DNA of 64,000 nucleotides from Bog-473 sp963817735 (GTDB taxonomy: Bacteria > Actinomycetota > Acidimicrobiia > Acidimicrobiales > RAAP-2). A program made the position numbers and the translations under genes. The notes under the pieces were generated by a model that saw only the letters and a program-made list of their open reading frames with translations, made no database searches and was not told the origin of the DNA. The stretch spans positions 177,981 to 241,980 of the forward strand of contig CAWFPP010000026.1 of assembly GCA_963817735.1 (NCBI GenBank), written 5' to 3'. Numbering within the stretch: the stretch's first letter is position 1; each line of letters begins with the position of its first letter. Positions 41,282-49,353 of this stretch are shown here, one piece after another.

Positions 41282-42773
41282 GGAAGGTCCCACCCTTCCC
41301 ACCTCCCTCATCCCCGAGCTGCTGAGCCGGTGCACCTTCCCGGCGGAGGGTGAGCCGCTGGCCTGCGCCGTCTCGGGGGGTGCGGACTCGCTCGCCCTCC
41401 TCGTTCTGGCCGCCGCCGCCGGGTGCGCCGTCACCGCGATCCACGTCGATCACGGGCTGCGCCCGGTCTCCGCGGCAGAGGCGGAGGTCGTGGCCGACGC
41501 CGCGGCGCGCCTCGGCACGAGGTTCGAGCGTCGCCGGGTCTCGGTCGCACCGGGGCCCAACCTCGAAGCCCGGGCCCGCGCCGCCCGTTTTTCTGTGCTG
41601 CCGGCCGACGTCGCCACCGGGCACACCATGGACGACCAGGCCGAGACCATCCTCGTCAACCTGTTGCGCGGGGCGGGCGCCGACGGCCTGGCGGGCATGG
41701 CGCCTGGTGCCCGCCATCCGATCATCGCGCTGCGCCGGAGCGAGACCCACGCGCTGTGCGCGGCCGCCGGACTGGCGCCGGTCTGCGACGACAGCAACGA
41801 TGACCCGGCCTTCGTGCGCAACCGCATCCGGCACGAGCTCCTGCCGCTGTGCACGCAGGTGGCCGGGCGTGACCCCGTCCCGCTCCTGGCCCGCCAGGCC
41901 GGCGTGTTGCGCGACGAGGTGGCACTGCTCGACGCGCTCGCCACCCGGCGCCTGCCCGACCCGGCCGACGCCCGGGCCGTGGCGGCTGCGGAGCGCCCCC
42001 TGGCGCGTCGGGCCCTGCGGCGCTGGCTGCGCGAAGCAGGTGAGGGCGGGCACCCGCCGTCCCTGGCCGAGGTGGATCGCACCCTGGCCGTCGCCGCCGG
42101 CAACGCGGTGGGGACGGAGCTGTCGGGGGGCCGGCGGGTGCGCCGGACCGGCGGCCGGCTCCGGGTCGAGCCCGAGCGGGGCTCCGGTAGTGTGCCGCCG
42201 GTGACCCTCGACGAGTCCGGAGCGGGCGTCCCGTCGTGGGCTGCAGCCGATGTGGGCCCGATTCTGGTCGATGCCGAGCGCCTGGCCGCACGGGTGGCCG
42301 AGCTGGGTCGCGAGATCACCGCCGACTACGCCGACGAGGCCCCGCTGCTGGTGGCCGTCCTCAAGGGCGCCATGCTCTTCATGAGCGACCTGTGTCGGGC
42401 CATCGCCCTGCCGGTCGACGTCGACTTCATGGCCGTGTCCTCCTACGGCAGCGCCACCAAGACGTCGGGTGTGGTGCGGATCGTCAAGGACCTCGATTCC
42501 GAGCTCGAAGGGCGCCACGTGCTGGTGGTGGAGGACATCATCGACAGCGGCCTGACGCTGAACTACCTCCGGCGCTACCTGACGGCGCGGGCGCCGAAGA
42601 GCGTGGAGATCTGCGCCCTCCTGGTGAAGGAGGGTGAGCAGCGGGTCGATCTCGACCTGCGCTACATCGGCTTCACCATTCCGCCCGAGTTCGTGGTCGG
42701 CTACGGGCTCGACGTGGCCGAGCGCTACCGAAACCTGCGAGGGGTCCACCGCTACAAGGGAGCAGAAACGTGA
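41274..42773 (+). CDS. tilS-hpt: Fused tRNA(Ile)-lysidine synthase and hypoxanthine phosphoribosyltransferase (TilS-Hpt)
   Basis: 499 residues in one unbroken frame from GTG 41274. The TilS part (about 1-305) has the PP-loop SGGADS (34-39), GHTMDDQAETIL and the RNRIRHELLP motif; it modifies C34 of tRNA-Ile(CAU) to lysidine. The Hpt part (about 318-499) has the LKGAMLFMSDL region, the PRPP-binding EDIIDSG loop and the GYGLDVAERYRNL end; it salvages hypoxanthine and guanine. In most actinobacteria these are two genes. An in-frame GTG 42201 preceded by TAGTGT could also give free Hpt. Stop overlaps folE (GTGA). Confidence 0.88.
   Translation: MAEEGPTLPTSLIPELLSRCTFPAEGEPLACAVSGGADSLALLVLAAAAGCAVTAIHVDHGLRPVSAAEAEVVADAAARLGTRFERRRVSVAPGPNLEARARAARFSVLPADVATGHTMDDQAETILVNLLRGAGADGLAGMAPGARHPIIALRRSETHALCAAAGLAPVCDDSNDDPAFVRNRIRHELLPLCTQVAGRDPVPLLARQAGVLRDEVALLDALATRRLPDPADARAVAAAERPLARRALRRWLREAGEGGHPPSLAEVDRTLAVAAGNAVGTELSGGRRVRRTGGRLRVEPERGSGSVPPVTLDESGAGVPSWAAADVGPILVDAERLAARVAELGREITADYADEAPLLVAVLKGAMLFMSDLCRAIALPVDVDFMAVSSYGSATKTSGVVRIVKDLDSELEGRHVLVVEDIIDSGLTLNYLRRYLTARAPKSVEICALLVKEGEQRVDLDLRYIGFTIPPEFVVGYGLDVAERYRNLRGVHRYKGAET
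42188..42193 (+). promoter_or_regulatory. Possible internal -10 element before the Hpt part
   Basis: TAGTGT ends 7 nt before the in-frame GTG 42201, close to the TANNNT-N6-start pattern of several other genes in the window. It would allow a leaderless mRNA for Hpt alone. Weak evidence by itself. Confidence 0.25.
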
Positions 42774-43339
42774 GCGTCGACGTCGAACGGGTGCGGGCGG
42801 CCGTGCACGAGATCCTCATCGCCATCGGGGAGGACCCGGACCGGGACGGCCTCCAGGCGACGCCGGCGCGTGTCGCCTCCATGTACGAAGAGCTCTTCTC
42901 CGGCCTGCACGACGACCCCGCCCGCCATCTCAAGGTGACCTTCGCGGCCGAGCACGACGAGATGGTGATGGTGCGCGACATCCCTTTCGCGTCGCTGTGC
43001 GAGCACCACCTGGTGCCGTTCCTCGGCAAGGCGCACGTGGCGTACATCCCGGCCGAGGACGGCCGCATCACCGGCCTGTCGAAGCTGGCCCGTCTCGTCG
43101 ACGGCTACGCGCGCCGGCTGCAGGTCCAAGAACGCATGACCACCCAGATCGCCGACGCCATCGCGTCGGTCCTGTCGCCCCGCGGCGTGCTGGTGGTCAT
43201 TGAGGCGGAGCATCTCTGCATGTCGATGCGGGGCGTGAAGAAGCCCGGCACGGTCACTGTCACCTCGTCGGTGCGCGGGCTCTTCCGCTCCGACGTGGCC
43301 ACCCGGGCCGAGGCCATGCAGTTCATCCGGGGCCGCTGA
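42770..43339 (+). CDS. folE: GTP cyclohydrolase I
   Basis: 189 residues from GTG 42770. Zinc ligands in SLCEHHLVPF (Cys, His) and the later HLCMSMRGV Cys; STOP-proximal TRAEAMQFIRG is typical. Converts GTP to 7,8-dihydroneopterin triphosphate, first step of folate synthesis. It directly follows hpt; in many actinobacteria ftsH stands between them, but not here. Confidence 0.96.
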   Translation: MSVDVERVRAAVHEILIAIGEDPDRDGLQATPARVASMYEELFSGLHDDPARHLKVTFAAEHDEMVMVRDIPFASLCEHHLVPFLGKAHVAYIPAEDGRITGLSKLARLVDGYARRLQVQERMTTQIADAIASVLSPRGVLVVIEAEHLCMSMRGVKKPGTVTVTSSVRGLFRSDVATRAEAMQFIRGR

Positions 43340-43344
43340 GGCCG

Positions 43345-44178
43345 GTGCGGGCGGGCGCAGGGCGGCCCCTGGTCATGGGCGTGCTCAACGTCACGCCGGA
43401 CTCCTTCTCCGACGGCGGCCTCTACGCCACGGCGGACGCCGCGGTGGCGCGGGGCCTCGACATGATGGCGGCCGGCGCCGACCTGATCGACGTGGGCGGC
43501 GAGTCGTCCCGGCCCGGGGCCGAGCCCGTCCCCGTCGACATCGAGCTGGATCGGGTCGTGCCGGTGGTCACGGCGCTGGCCGCCGCCGCAGCGGCGAGCG
43601 GGCGCGGCGTGCGGGTGTCGGTGGACACGGTCAAGCGCGAGGTGGCCATCGCCGCCGTGGCGGCTGGGGCGAGCCTGGTCAACGACGTCTCGGCCTCCCT
43701 GTTCGAGGTGGCGGCCGAAGCCGGTGCCGGGTGGGTCGCACTGCACATGCAGGGCCGGCCGCGCACCATGCAGGAGAACCCCCGGTACACCGACGTGGTC
43801 GAGGAGGTCAGCGCCTTCCTGCTGGAGCGGGCGGCCCGCGCCCGGCAGGCCGGGGTCGGCGAGGTCTGGGTCGACCCGGGCATCGGCTTCGGCAAGACGC
43901 CGGCTCACAACCTGTCGCTGTTGCGCCACCTGGGGGACCTGGTGGGGGCAGCGGCCGGCGCCGGGTGCGCCGGGGTCCTGGTCGGGACCAGCCGCAAGCG
44001 CTTCCTCGGGATACTGGCCGCCGGCCCCGGATCGGAGGAGCCGGCACCGGTGGCCGACCGGAGCGAGGGATCGCTGGCCACCGAGGCCGCAGCCCTGGTG
44101 GCAGGGGTGGGCATGGTCCGGGTCCACGACGTGGCGGCCACGGTGCAGATGACGCGGCTGTATGGTCCTGCCGCATGA
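43345..44178 (+). CDS. folP: Dihydropteroate synthase
   Basis: 277 residues from GTG 43345, 5 nt after folE. VMGVLNVTPDSFSDGG and DVGGESSRPGAEPV are the pterin-binding signatures; GTSRKRFLG and ATEAAALVAGVGMVRVHDV complete the TIM barrel. Joins pABA to the pterin pyrophosphate; target of sulphonamides. ATGA overlap with the next gene. Confidence 0.96.
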   Translation: MRAGAGRPLVMGVLNVTPDSFSDGGLYATADAAVARGLDMMAAGADLIDVGGESSRPGAEPVPVDIELDRVVPVVTALAAAAAASGRGVRVSVDTVKREVAIAAVAAGASLVNDVSASLFEVAAEAGAGWVALHMQGRPRTMQENPRYTDVVEEVSAFLLERAARARQAGVGEVWVDPGIGFGKTPAHNLSLLRHLGDLVGAAAGAGCAGVLVGTSRKRFLGILAAGPGSEEPAPVADRSEGSLATEAAALVAGVGMVRVHDVAATVQMTRLYGPAA

Positions 44179-44690
44179 AGGGCAAGTGGGCCGCCGGCAT
44201 TCCGCCGCGCAACTTCACCTGGGTGATCACCGATCACCTGGCCGTCAGCGAGCGGCCGGGCGGGTTCTCCGTCAACCACCGCCGGGTGCGGCGCCAGGAG
44301 GAGATCATCTGGCTGCGGGTGCAGGGGTTCGGGCGCATCATTTCGTTGCTGTCCTCGCCGCACAATCTGTCGGCGTACGACGACGAGGGACTGGCCTGGG
44401 CCCACTACCCGCTCGAGCGCACCGGTGACCCGCGGCCGGTCCTGGCCGCCTGTTACAAGGACATCGACGACTCCCTGGCGGCCGGGCTGCGGATCCTGGT
44501 GCACCAGGACGAGCTGGGTGACCGGGTCATGGGCGTCCTGGCGGGGTACCTGGTGTGGTCCGGGCGGATCGGCAACCAGCCGCAGGCGGTGGCGCTGGTC
44601 GAGCACGTCGTCGGGCACGCCATGGGCGAGCCCGGCCGCGAGCTGCTCTCCGAGCTGGAAGGCATGCCCTCGCGCGGAAAGTCGCAGTGA
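44175..44690 (+). CDS. Dual-specificity-phosphatase-fold protein with the catalytic Cys replaced by Gln (pseudophosphatase)
   Basis: 171 residues. The layout is that of small DSP/PTP-like proteins: NFTWVITDHLAVSERPG strand-loop, QEEIIWLRVQGFGRIISLLS, a GDPRP stretch at the general-acid-loop position, then the phosphate-loop region LRILVHQDELGDRVMG and the helix VLAGYLVWSG. The HCx5R signature is kept in spacing (H110, position 111, R117) but position 111 is Gln, not Cys, so a normal phosphocysteine intermediate cannot form. It is tightly coupled to folP (ATGA) and folB (GTGA). Likely a phosphate- or pterin-binding or scaffolding protein; function unknown. Confidence 0.72.
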   Translation: MKGKWAAGIPPRNFTWVITDHLAVSERPGGFSVNHRRVRRQEEIIWLRVQGFGRIISLLSSPHNLSAYDDEGLAWAHYPLERTGDPRPVLAACYKDIDDSLAAGLRILVHQDELGDRVMGVLAGYLVWSGRIGNQPQAVALVEHVVGHAMGEPGRELLSELEGMPSRGKSQ

Positions 44691-45049
44691 GCGACCGGAT
44701 CGAGGTCCGTGACCTGCGGGTGACGGGGACCCACGGCGTGCTCCCCGAGGAGCGCGATCGGGCCCAGCCCTTCTCGGTCGACATCGTCGCCTGGGTCGAC
44801 ATGGAAGCGGCCCAGCAGAGTGACGACCTGGCCGACACCGTGGACTACGGCGCGTTGGTCCAGGCCGCGGCGGACGTGGTGGGGGGTCGCTCCTATCGCC
44901 TGCTGGAGGCGCTGGCCGGCCGCCTGGCCAGTGCGCTGCTGATCGTGGACCCCCGGCTCGAGGCCGTCGAAGTGACGGTGCGCAAGCTGCGCCCCCCGCT
45001 GCCCCTCGACGTGGGCTCGACCGGGGTCAGGGTGCGGCGCACCCGCTGA
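44687..45049 (+). CDS. folB: Dihydroneopterin aldolase
   Basis: 120 residues from GTG 44687, overlapping the upstream stop. IEVRDLRVTGTHGVLPEERD and VDYGALV plus the SYRLLEALAGRLA helix are standard FolB features; the conserved catalytic Lys is in VRKLRPPLP. Cleaves dihydroneopterin to hydroxymethyl-dihydropterin. Overlaps folK by one base (TGATG). Confidence 0.93.
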   Translation: MSDRIEVRDLRVTGTHGVLPEERDRAQPFSVDIVAWVDMEAAQQSDDLADTVDYGALVQAAADVVGGRSYRLLEALAGRLASALLIVDPRLEAVEVTVRKLRPPLPLDVGSTGVRVRRTR

Positions 45050-45531
45050 TGGCGCCACCGGCACCGCCCCGTTGGCGTGCCTTCATCGGACTCGGATCGA
45101 ACGAGGGGGACCGGCGTGCCCTCCTGCGCCGGGCGGTCGAGGAGCTCCGGGCCTCGGGCGACGTCGTGGGCGTCTCACCGCTCTACGAGACCGAGCCGGT
45201 CGGGGGCCCCGACGGGCAGGGCCCCTTTCTCAACCTGGTGGTCGAGCTCGCGACGAGCGACGCGCCCCACCGCCTGCTGGAGCGCTGCCGTGCGCTCGAG
45301 GTCGCCGCCGGCCGCGTGCGCACCGTCCGATGGGGCCCGCGCACCCTGGACGCGGACGTCCTCTTGGTGGAGGGTTGGCAGGTGGACGACGAGGACCTCA
45401 CCGTTCCGCACCCCCGGCTGTGGGAGCGGCGCTTCGTCGTGCAGCCGCTGGCTGACCTGGCCCCAGACCTCGTCACAGCCGACCAGCTCAGGGCCTCTGG
45501 TGGGGAGGTCGTTGCTGTGGGTAGTCTGTAG
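45049..45531 (+). CDS. folK: HPPK, hydroxymethyl-dihydropterin pyrophosphokinase
   Basis: 160 residues from ATG 45049. FIGLGSNEGDRR, SPLYETEPVGGPDGQGPFLN and the Mg-binding RTLDADVLL, then VPHPRLWERRFVVQPLADLA are the family signatures. Transfers pyrophosphate from ATP to the pterin. Last gene of the folate operon; 69 nt separate it from the next start. Confidence 0.95.
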   Translation: MAPPAPPRWRAFIGLGSNEGDRRALLRRAVEELRASGDVVGVSPLYETEPVGGPDGQGPFLNLVVELATSDAPHRLLERCRALEVAAGRVRTVRWGPRTLDADVLLVEGWQVDDEDLTVPHPRLWERRFVVQPLADLAPDLVTADQLRASGGEVVAVGSL

Positions 45532-45600
45532 GGGTCGTTATCTTCGATCGTCTGTAGGCGAACGGCACCCGCGAGGGGCTGGAACGCCGAAGGAGGTCAG

Positions 45601-46371
45601 ATGCACTCCATCCGGATCATCGGTCCCGGTCGGGCCGGCACGTCCCTGGCCGCTGCGCTGTCCGCGCGCGGCTGGGCCTTCGCCGGCTTCCTCGGCCGCC
45701 ACGACGAGCTCAGCCGCGCCGCCAACGGTGTCGATCTGCTCGTCATTGCCACCCCCGATGACGTCGTGGCCGAGGTGGCGGCTGCGGTCGTCCCCTCGTC
45801 GGGCACCACAGTGGCCCACCTGTCGGGCTCGCTCGGGCTCGATGCCCTGGCGCCGCACCCGCTGCGGGCGGCCGTGCACCCGCTGGTGCCGTTGCCCAAT
45901 GGCGAGGTCGGCGCCACCCGGCTCGGCTCCGGCGTGACCTTCGCCGTGGCCGGGGCGCCTCTGGCCCGGGACGTGGTGACCTGCCTGGGCGGCCGCATCG
46001 TCGAGGTGGCCGACGCCGACCGGGCCGCGTACCATGCCGCCGCCTGCATCGCGGCCAACCACGTGGTGGCGCTGCTGGGACAGGTCGAGCGCGTGGCGAC
46101 GTCCGTTGGGCTCGACCTCGAGTCCTTCCTCCCACTGACCCGGGCCGCCGTCGACGACGTGGCGGCTCTGGGAGCGGGGCCGGCTCTGACAGGCCCGGCC
46201 CGCCGCGGTGACTGGGCCACGCTCAGCCGCCATCTCGATGCCCTGCCCGAGTCCGAGCGGGCCGGCTACCAGGCCGGCGCGGCCCTGGCGACACGGCTGG
46301 CCCAGGCGGACGCCATGACGCCCTCCGAGCCCGCGGACGCCACGCTGCCGGCCGAGCCGGCGGCGGTGTAG
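45601..46371 (+). CDS. Rossmann-like DUF2520 protein, possible ketopantoate reductase-type oxidoreductase
   Basis: 256 residues from ATG 45601 with a strong AGGAGG. N-terminal NADP-type Rossmann motif RIIGPGRAGTSLAAAL, then HLSGSLGLDAL, AVHPLVPLP and the DUF2520 helical domain AAYHAAACIAANHVVALL. It lies 11 nt upstream of panC, and panB/panE are not in the window. Proteins of this architecture next to panC have been proposed to reduce ketopantoate; I offer that as inference only. An unrelated dehydrogenase role is equally possible. Confidence 0.75.
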   Translation: MHSIRIIGPGRAGTSLAAALSARGWAFAGFLGRHDELSRAANGVDLLVIATPDDVVAEVAAAVVPSSGTTVAHLSGSLGLDALAPHPLRAAVHPLVPLPNGEVGATRLGSGVTFAVAGAPLARDVVTCLGGRIVEVADADRAAYHAAACIAANHVVALLGQVERVATSVGLDLESFLPLTRAAVDDVAALGAGPALTGPARRGDWATLSRHLDALPESERAGYQAGAALATRLAQADAMTPSEPADATLPAEPAAV

Positions 46372-46382
46372 GGGCAGCCACG

Positions 46383-47309
46383 GTGGAGGTCGTCGAAACC
46401 GTCGCCGGCTGTCGCACCGAGCTGGACCGGGCCCGCGCCGCCGGACGCGCGGTCGGGCTGGTCCCCACCATGGGCGCGCTCCACGACGGGCACACCTCGC
46501 TGATGGACCGGGCCCGGGCCGAGTGCGACGTGGTGGCCGCCAGCATCTTCGTGAACCCGCTGCAGTTCGGTGACCCCGAGGACATGGCGCGCTACCCGCG
46601 GACACTCGAGCGCGACCTCGTGGTGTGCGCCGAGGCGGGGGTCGACGTCGTCTTCGTGCCGAGCGTGGCCGAGATGTACCCGTCCTGGCCCGACGCCCCC
46701 GCCACCACGGTCACCGTGCGCGGCGTGAGCGAGCAGTGGGAGGGCGCCTCGCGCCCCGGCCACTTCGACGGCGTCGCCACCGTGGTGGCGAAGCTGTTCA
46801 CCATCGCGGGTCCCTGCCGGGCCTACTTCGGGTTGAAGGACTTCCAGCAACTGGCCGTCGTGCGGCGGATGGCGCGCGAGCTGACCCTCCCGGTGGAGGT
46901 CGTCGGCTGCCCCATCGTGCGTGAGGCCGACGGCCTCGCCCTGTCGAGCCGCAACGTCAGGCTCTCCGCCCCCGATCGCCGGGCCGCCACCGTGCTGTCG
47001 CGGGCGCTGGCCACCGGCCGCGCCGTCCTGGCCGACGGCGAGCGTTCGGGCCCCGCGGTGGGCCGGGCCATGCGCGCCGTGGTCGCCGCCGAGCCGCTGG
47101 TGGCGCTCGACTACGCCGTCGTCGTCGGCGCCGGCACCCTTCAGGAGGTCGCCACGGTGACGGACCTCGGGTCGCTGCGCCTCCTGATCGCCGCCCAGGT
47201 GGGCCCAATCAGGCTGATCGACAACAGCGCCGCGCTCGCGCCGGCCGACGATGTCCGTGCCGTACCGTTCGCCGCCGAGAAGGTGCGCCGACTCGAAAGG
47301 ATCGGGTGA
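46383..47309 (+). CDS. panC: Pantothenate synthetase
   Basis: 308 residues from GTG 46383. HIGH-like PTMGALHDGHTSL, FVNPLQFGDPEDMARYPRTL, YFGLKDFQQLAVVRRMA and the KMSKS-like LSSRNVRLS motifs. Condenses pantoate with beta-alanine using ATP. Followed after 4 nt by panD, which makes the beta-alanine. Confidence 0.95.
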   Translation: MEVVETVAGCRTELDRARAAGRAVGLVPTMGALHDGHTSLMDRARAECDVVAASIFVNPLQFGDPEDMARYPRTLERDLVVCAEAGVDVVFVPSVAEMYPSWPDAPATTVTVRGVSEQWEGASRPGHFDGVATVVAKLFTIAGPCRAYFGLKDFQQLAVVRRMARELTLPVEVVGCPIVREADGLALSSRNVRLSAPDRRAATVLSRALATGRAVLADGERSGPAVGRAMRAVVAAEPLVALDYAVVVGAGTLQEVATVTDLGSLRLLIAAQVGPIRLIDNSAALAPADDVRAVPFAAEKVRRLERIG

Positions 47310-47313
47310 GCCG

Positions 47314-47706
47314 ATGCGCCGCCGCATGATGAAGTCCAAGATCCACCGGGCCACCGTGACCGGGGCCAACCTGCACTACGTGGGCTCGGTGTCCATCGAC
47401 ACCGAGCTGCTGGCGCTGGCCGACATCCTGCCCTACGAGCAGGTCACCGTCCTCGACATCGACAACGGCGCGCGCTTCGAGACCTACGCCATCGAGGGCG
47501 AGCGCGGCCAGGTCTGCCTCAACGGCGCGGCGGCGCGGCTGGTGCAGCCGGGCGACAAGGTGATAATCATCACCTACGCCGACTACGAGCGGGCCGAGCT
47601 CGCGGCCTACGTGCCCCGTGTCGTGCACGTCGACGGGCGCAACCGTGTGATCGACGAGGTGTCGGCGCGCCTCGATGCCGAGCTCACGCTGACCGAACCG
47701 GCGTGA
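47314..47706 (+). CDS. panD: Aspartate 1-decarboxylase proenzyme
   Basis: 130 residues from ATG 47314; ATG 47326 and 47329 are alternatives, the latter giving the more usual MKSKIHRA start. The self-cleavage site is YVGSVSID, giving a pyruvoyl Ser. NGARFETYAIEG and NGAAARLVQPGDKVIIITYA are conserved. Makes beta-alanine from aspartate. Stop overlaps nadB (GTGA). Confidence 0.95.
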   Translation: MRRRMMKSKIHRATVTGANLHYVGSVSIDTELLALADILPYEQVTVLDIDNGARFETYAIEGERGQVCLNGAAARLVQPGDKVIIITYADYERAELAAYVPRVVHVDGRNRVIDEVSARLDAELTLTEPA

Positions 47707-49353
47707 CCACCGGGGGCCGGCCCGGACCCTTCGACGTCCTGGTCCTCGGCAGCGGCGTCGCTGGCCTGTCGGCCGCGGTGCGGCTGGCCGGGCCGGTCGG
47801 GCCCTCACCGTCGCTGTCCCTCGGCGTGCTGACCAAGGGCGCGTTGTCGCAGTCGGCGACCCGCTGGGCCCAGGGTGGGGTGGCCGCCGTGCTCGGGGCC
47901 GATGAGGACTCGACGGACCTGCACCTGGCCGACACGCTGGCGGCCGGCGCCGGCCTGTGTGACGAGGAAGCGGTGCGCATCCTCGTCGACGAGGGCCCGG
48001 GACGCGTGCACGAGCTGATCGCGCTCGGGGTCGAGTTCGACCGCGAGGCCACGGGCCTGCTGGCCCTGGCCCGCGAGGGCGGCCACTCCCGGCCGCGCGT
48101 CGTGCACGCCGGCGGCGCCGCCACCGGCGCCGAGGTCGAGCGCGCCCTCGTCGACGCCACCTACCGCTCGGCCAGCGCCGTCCTCGAGGGCTGGTTCGCG
48201 CTCGAATCTCCTCGTGGAGGGCGGTCGCTGCACGGGCGTCCTGGCCCTTCCCCCGGGCGGCGCGGGCGGGCCCGTCCCCGTGCGGGCCGACCACGTGGTG
48301 CTCGCCACCGGCGGCGCCGGGCAGCTCTTCTCGGTCACCACCAACCCGCCCGAGTCCACCGGCGACGGCGTCGCCATGGCGTTGCGGGCCGGCGTCCCGA
48401 CGGCCGACCTGGAGTTCGTGCAGTTCCACCCGACCGCGTTGCACCACCCGGCCATGCCACGCCCGCTCCTCTCCGAGGCGTTGCGCGGCCACGGTGCGCT
48501 CTTGCGCGACCGCGACGGCGAGCGCTTCGTCGACGAGCTGGCGTCCCGCGACGTGGTGAGCCGCGCCATGGCGGCCCGCATGGCCGAACAGGGCGTCGAC
48601 CACCTGTGGCTCGATGCCACCGGGCTCGAGCGCTTCTCGGCACGCTTTCCCACCATTGCCGCGTCACTGGCGTCCATCGGTCTCGATCCACAGTCCGACT
48701 GGCTGCCGATCGCGCCCGCCGCGCACCATCTGTCCGGCGGTGTCGTGACGGACCTGTGGGGGGCCACGGCGCTGCCCGGTCTGTGGGCGGTGGGGGAGGT
48801 GGCCTGCACCGGTGTGCACGGGGCCAACAGGCTGGCCTCCAATTCGCTGCTGGAAGGGATGGTGTTCGGCGCCCGCTTGGCCGAGCGGATCCCTTCGGGT
48901 GCAGCCAGCCCGGAGCCGAGCGGCGCGCTGCGGGTCGTGCTCGGCGAGGAGCCGATTGACGGCATCGGGTGCACCGTTCTGGAGACGCCGGCCCCGCCGC
49001 CGCCGCCGGACCCCGATCGGTGGCCGGGCGTCGACCTGACCAAGCTGCGCGACACGGTGCAGCGCGCCATGACGCGCGGTGCCGGAGTGGTGCGCAGTGC
49101 CGAGTCGCTGGCCGGCGCGCGTGCCGTCGTGGAGGAGGCGACCTCCGTCCTCGTGGACGCGCCGGCATCGGTCGTTACCGGCGAGCTGGCGAACCTGCTG
49201 CGGCTGGCGGACGCACTCCTGGCTTCGGCGCTGGCGCGCACCGAGAGCCGCGGCGCCCATGCGCGGCGCGAGTACCCCGACTCGTACCCGTCGTGGCGAC
49301 GGCGCCTCGTCCATGCCGGTGATGCCGGTAACGGGGGGGACCGGCATGGGTGA
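47703..49353 (+). pseudogene. nadB: L-aspartate oxidase, interrupted by a +1 frameshift
   Basis: The first frame (GTG 47703) gives FAD-binding VLGSGVAGLSAAVRL, RWAQGGVAAVLG and VHAGGAATGAEVERAL up to EGWFAL. It then derails near 48204 into GC-rich nonsense that runs to 48959. The family sequence resumes in another frame with NLLVEGGRCTGVLAL, VVLATGGAGQLFSVTTNPPE, VQFHPTAL, HLSGGVVTD and the GVHGANRLASNSLLEG signature, through to 49353. Removing one base (for instance G48204) restores a single protein of about 549 residues. Either a real inactivating insertion or sequence error; intact nadC follows with 8 nt overlap, which favours a functional operon. Confidence 0.85.
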
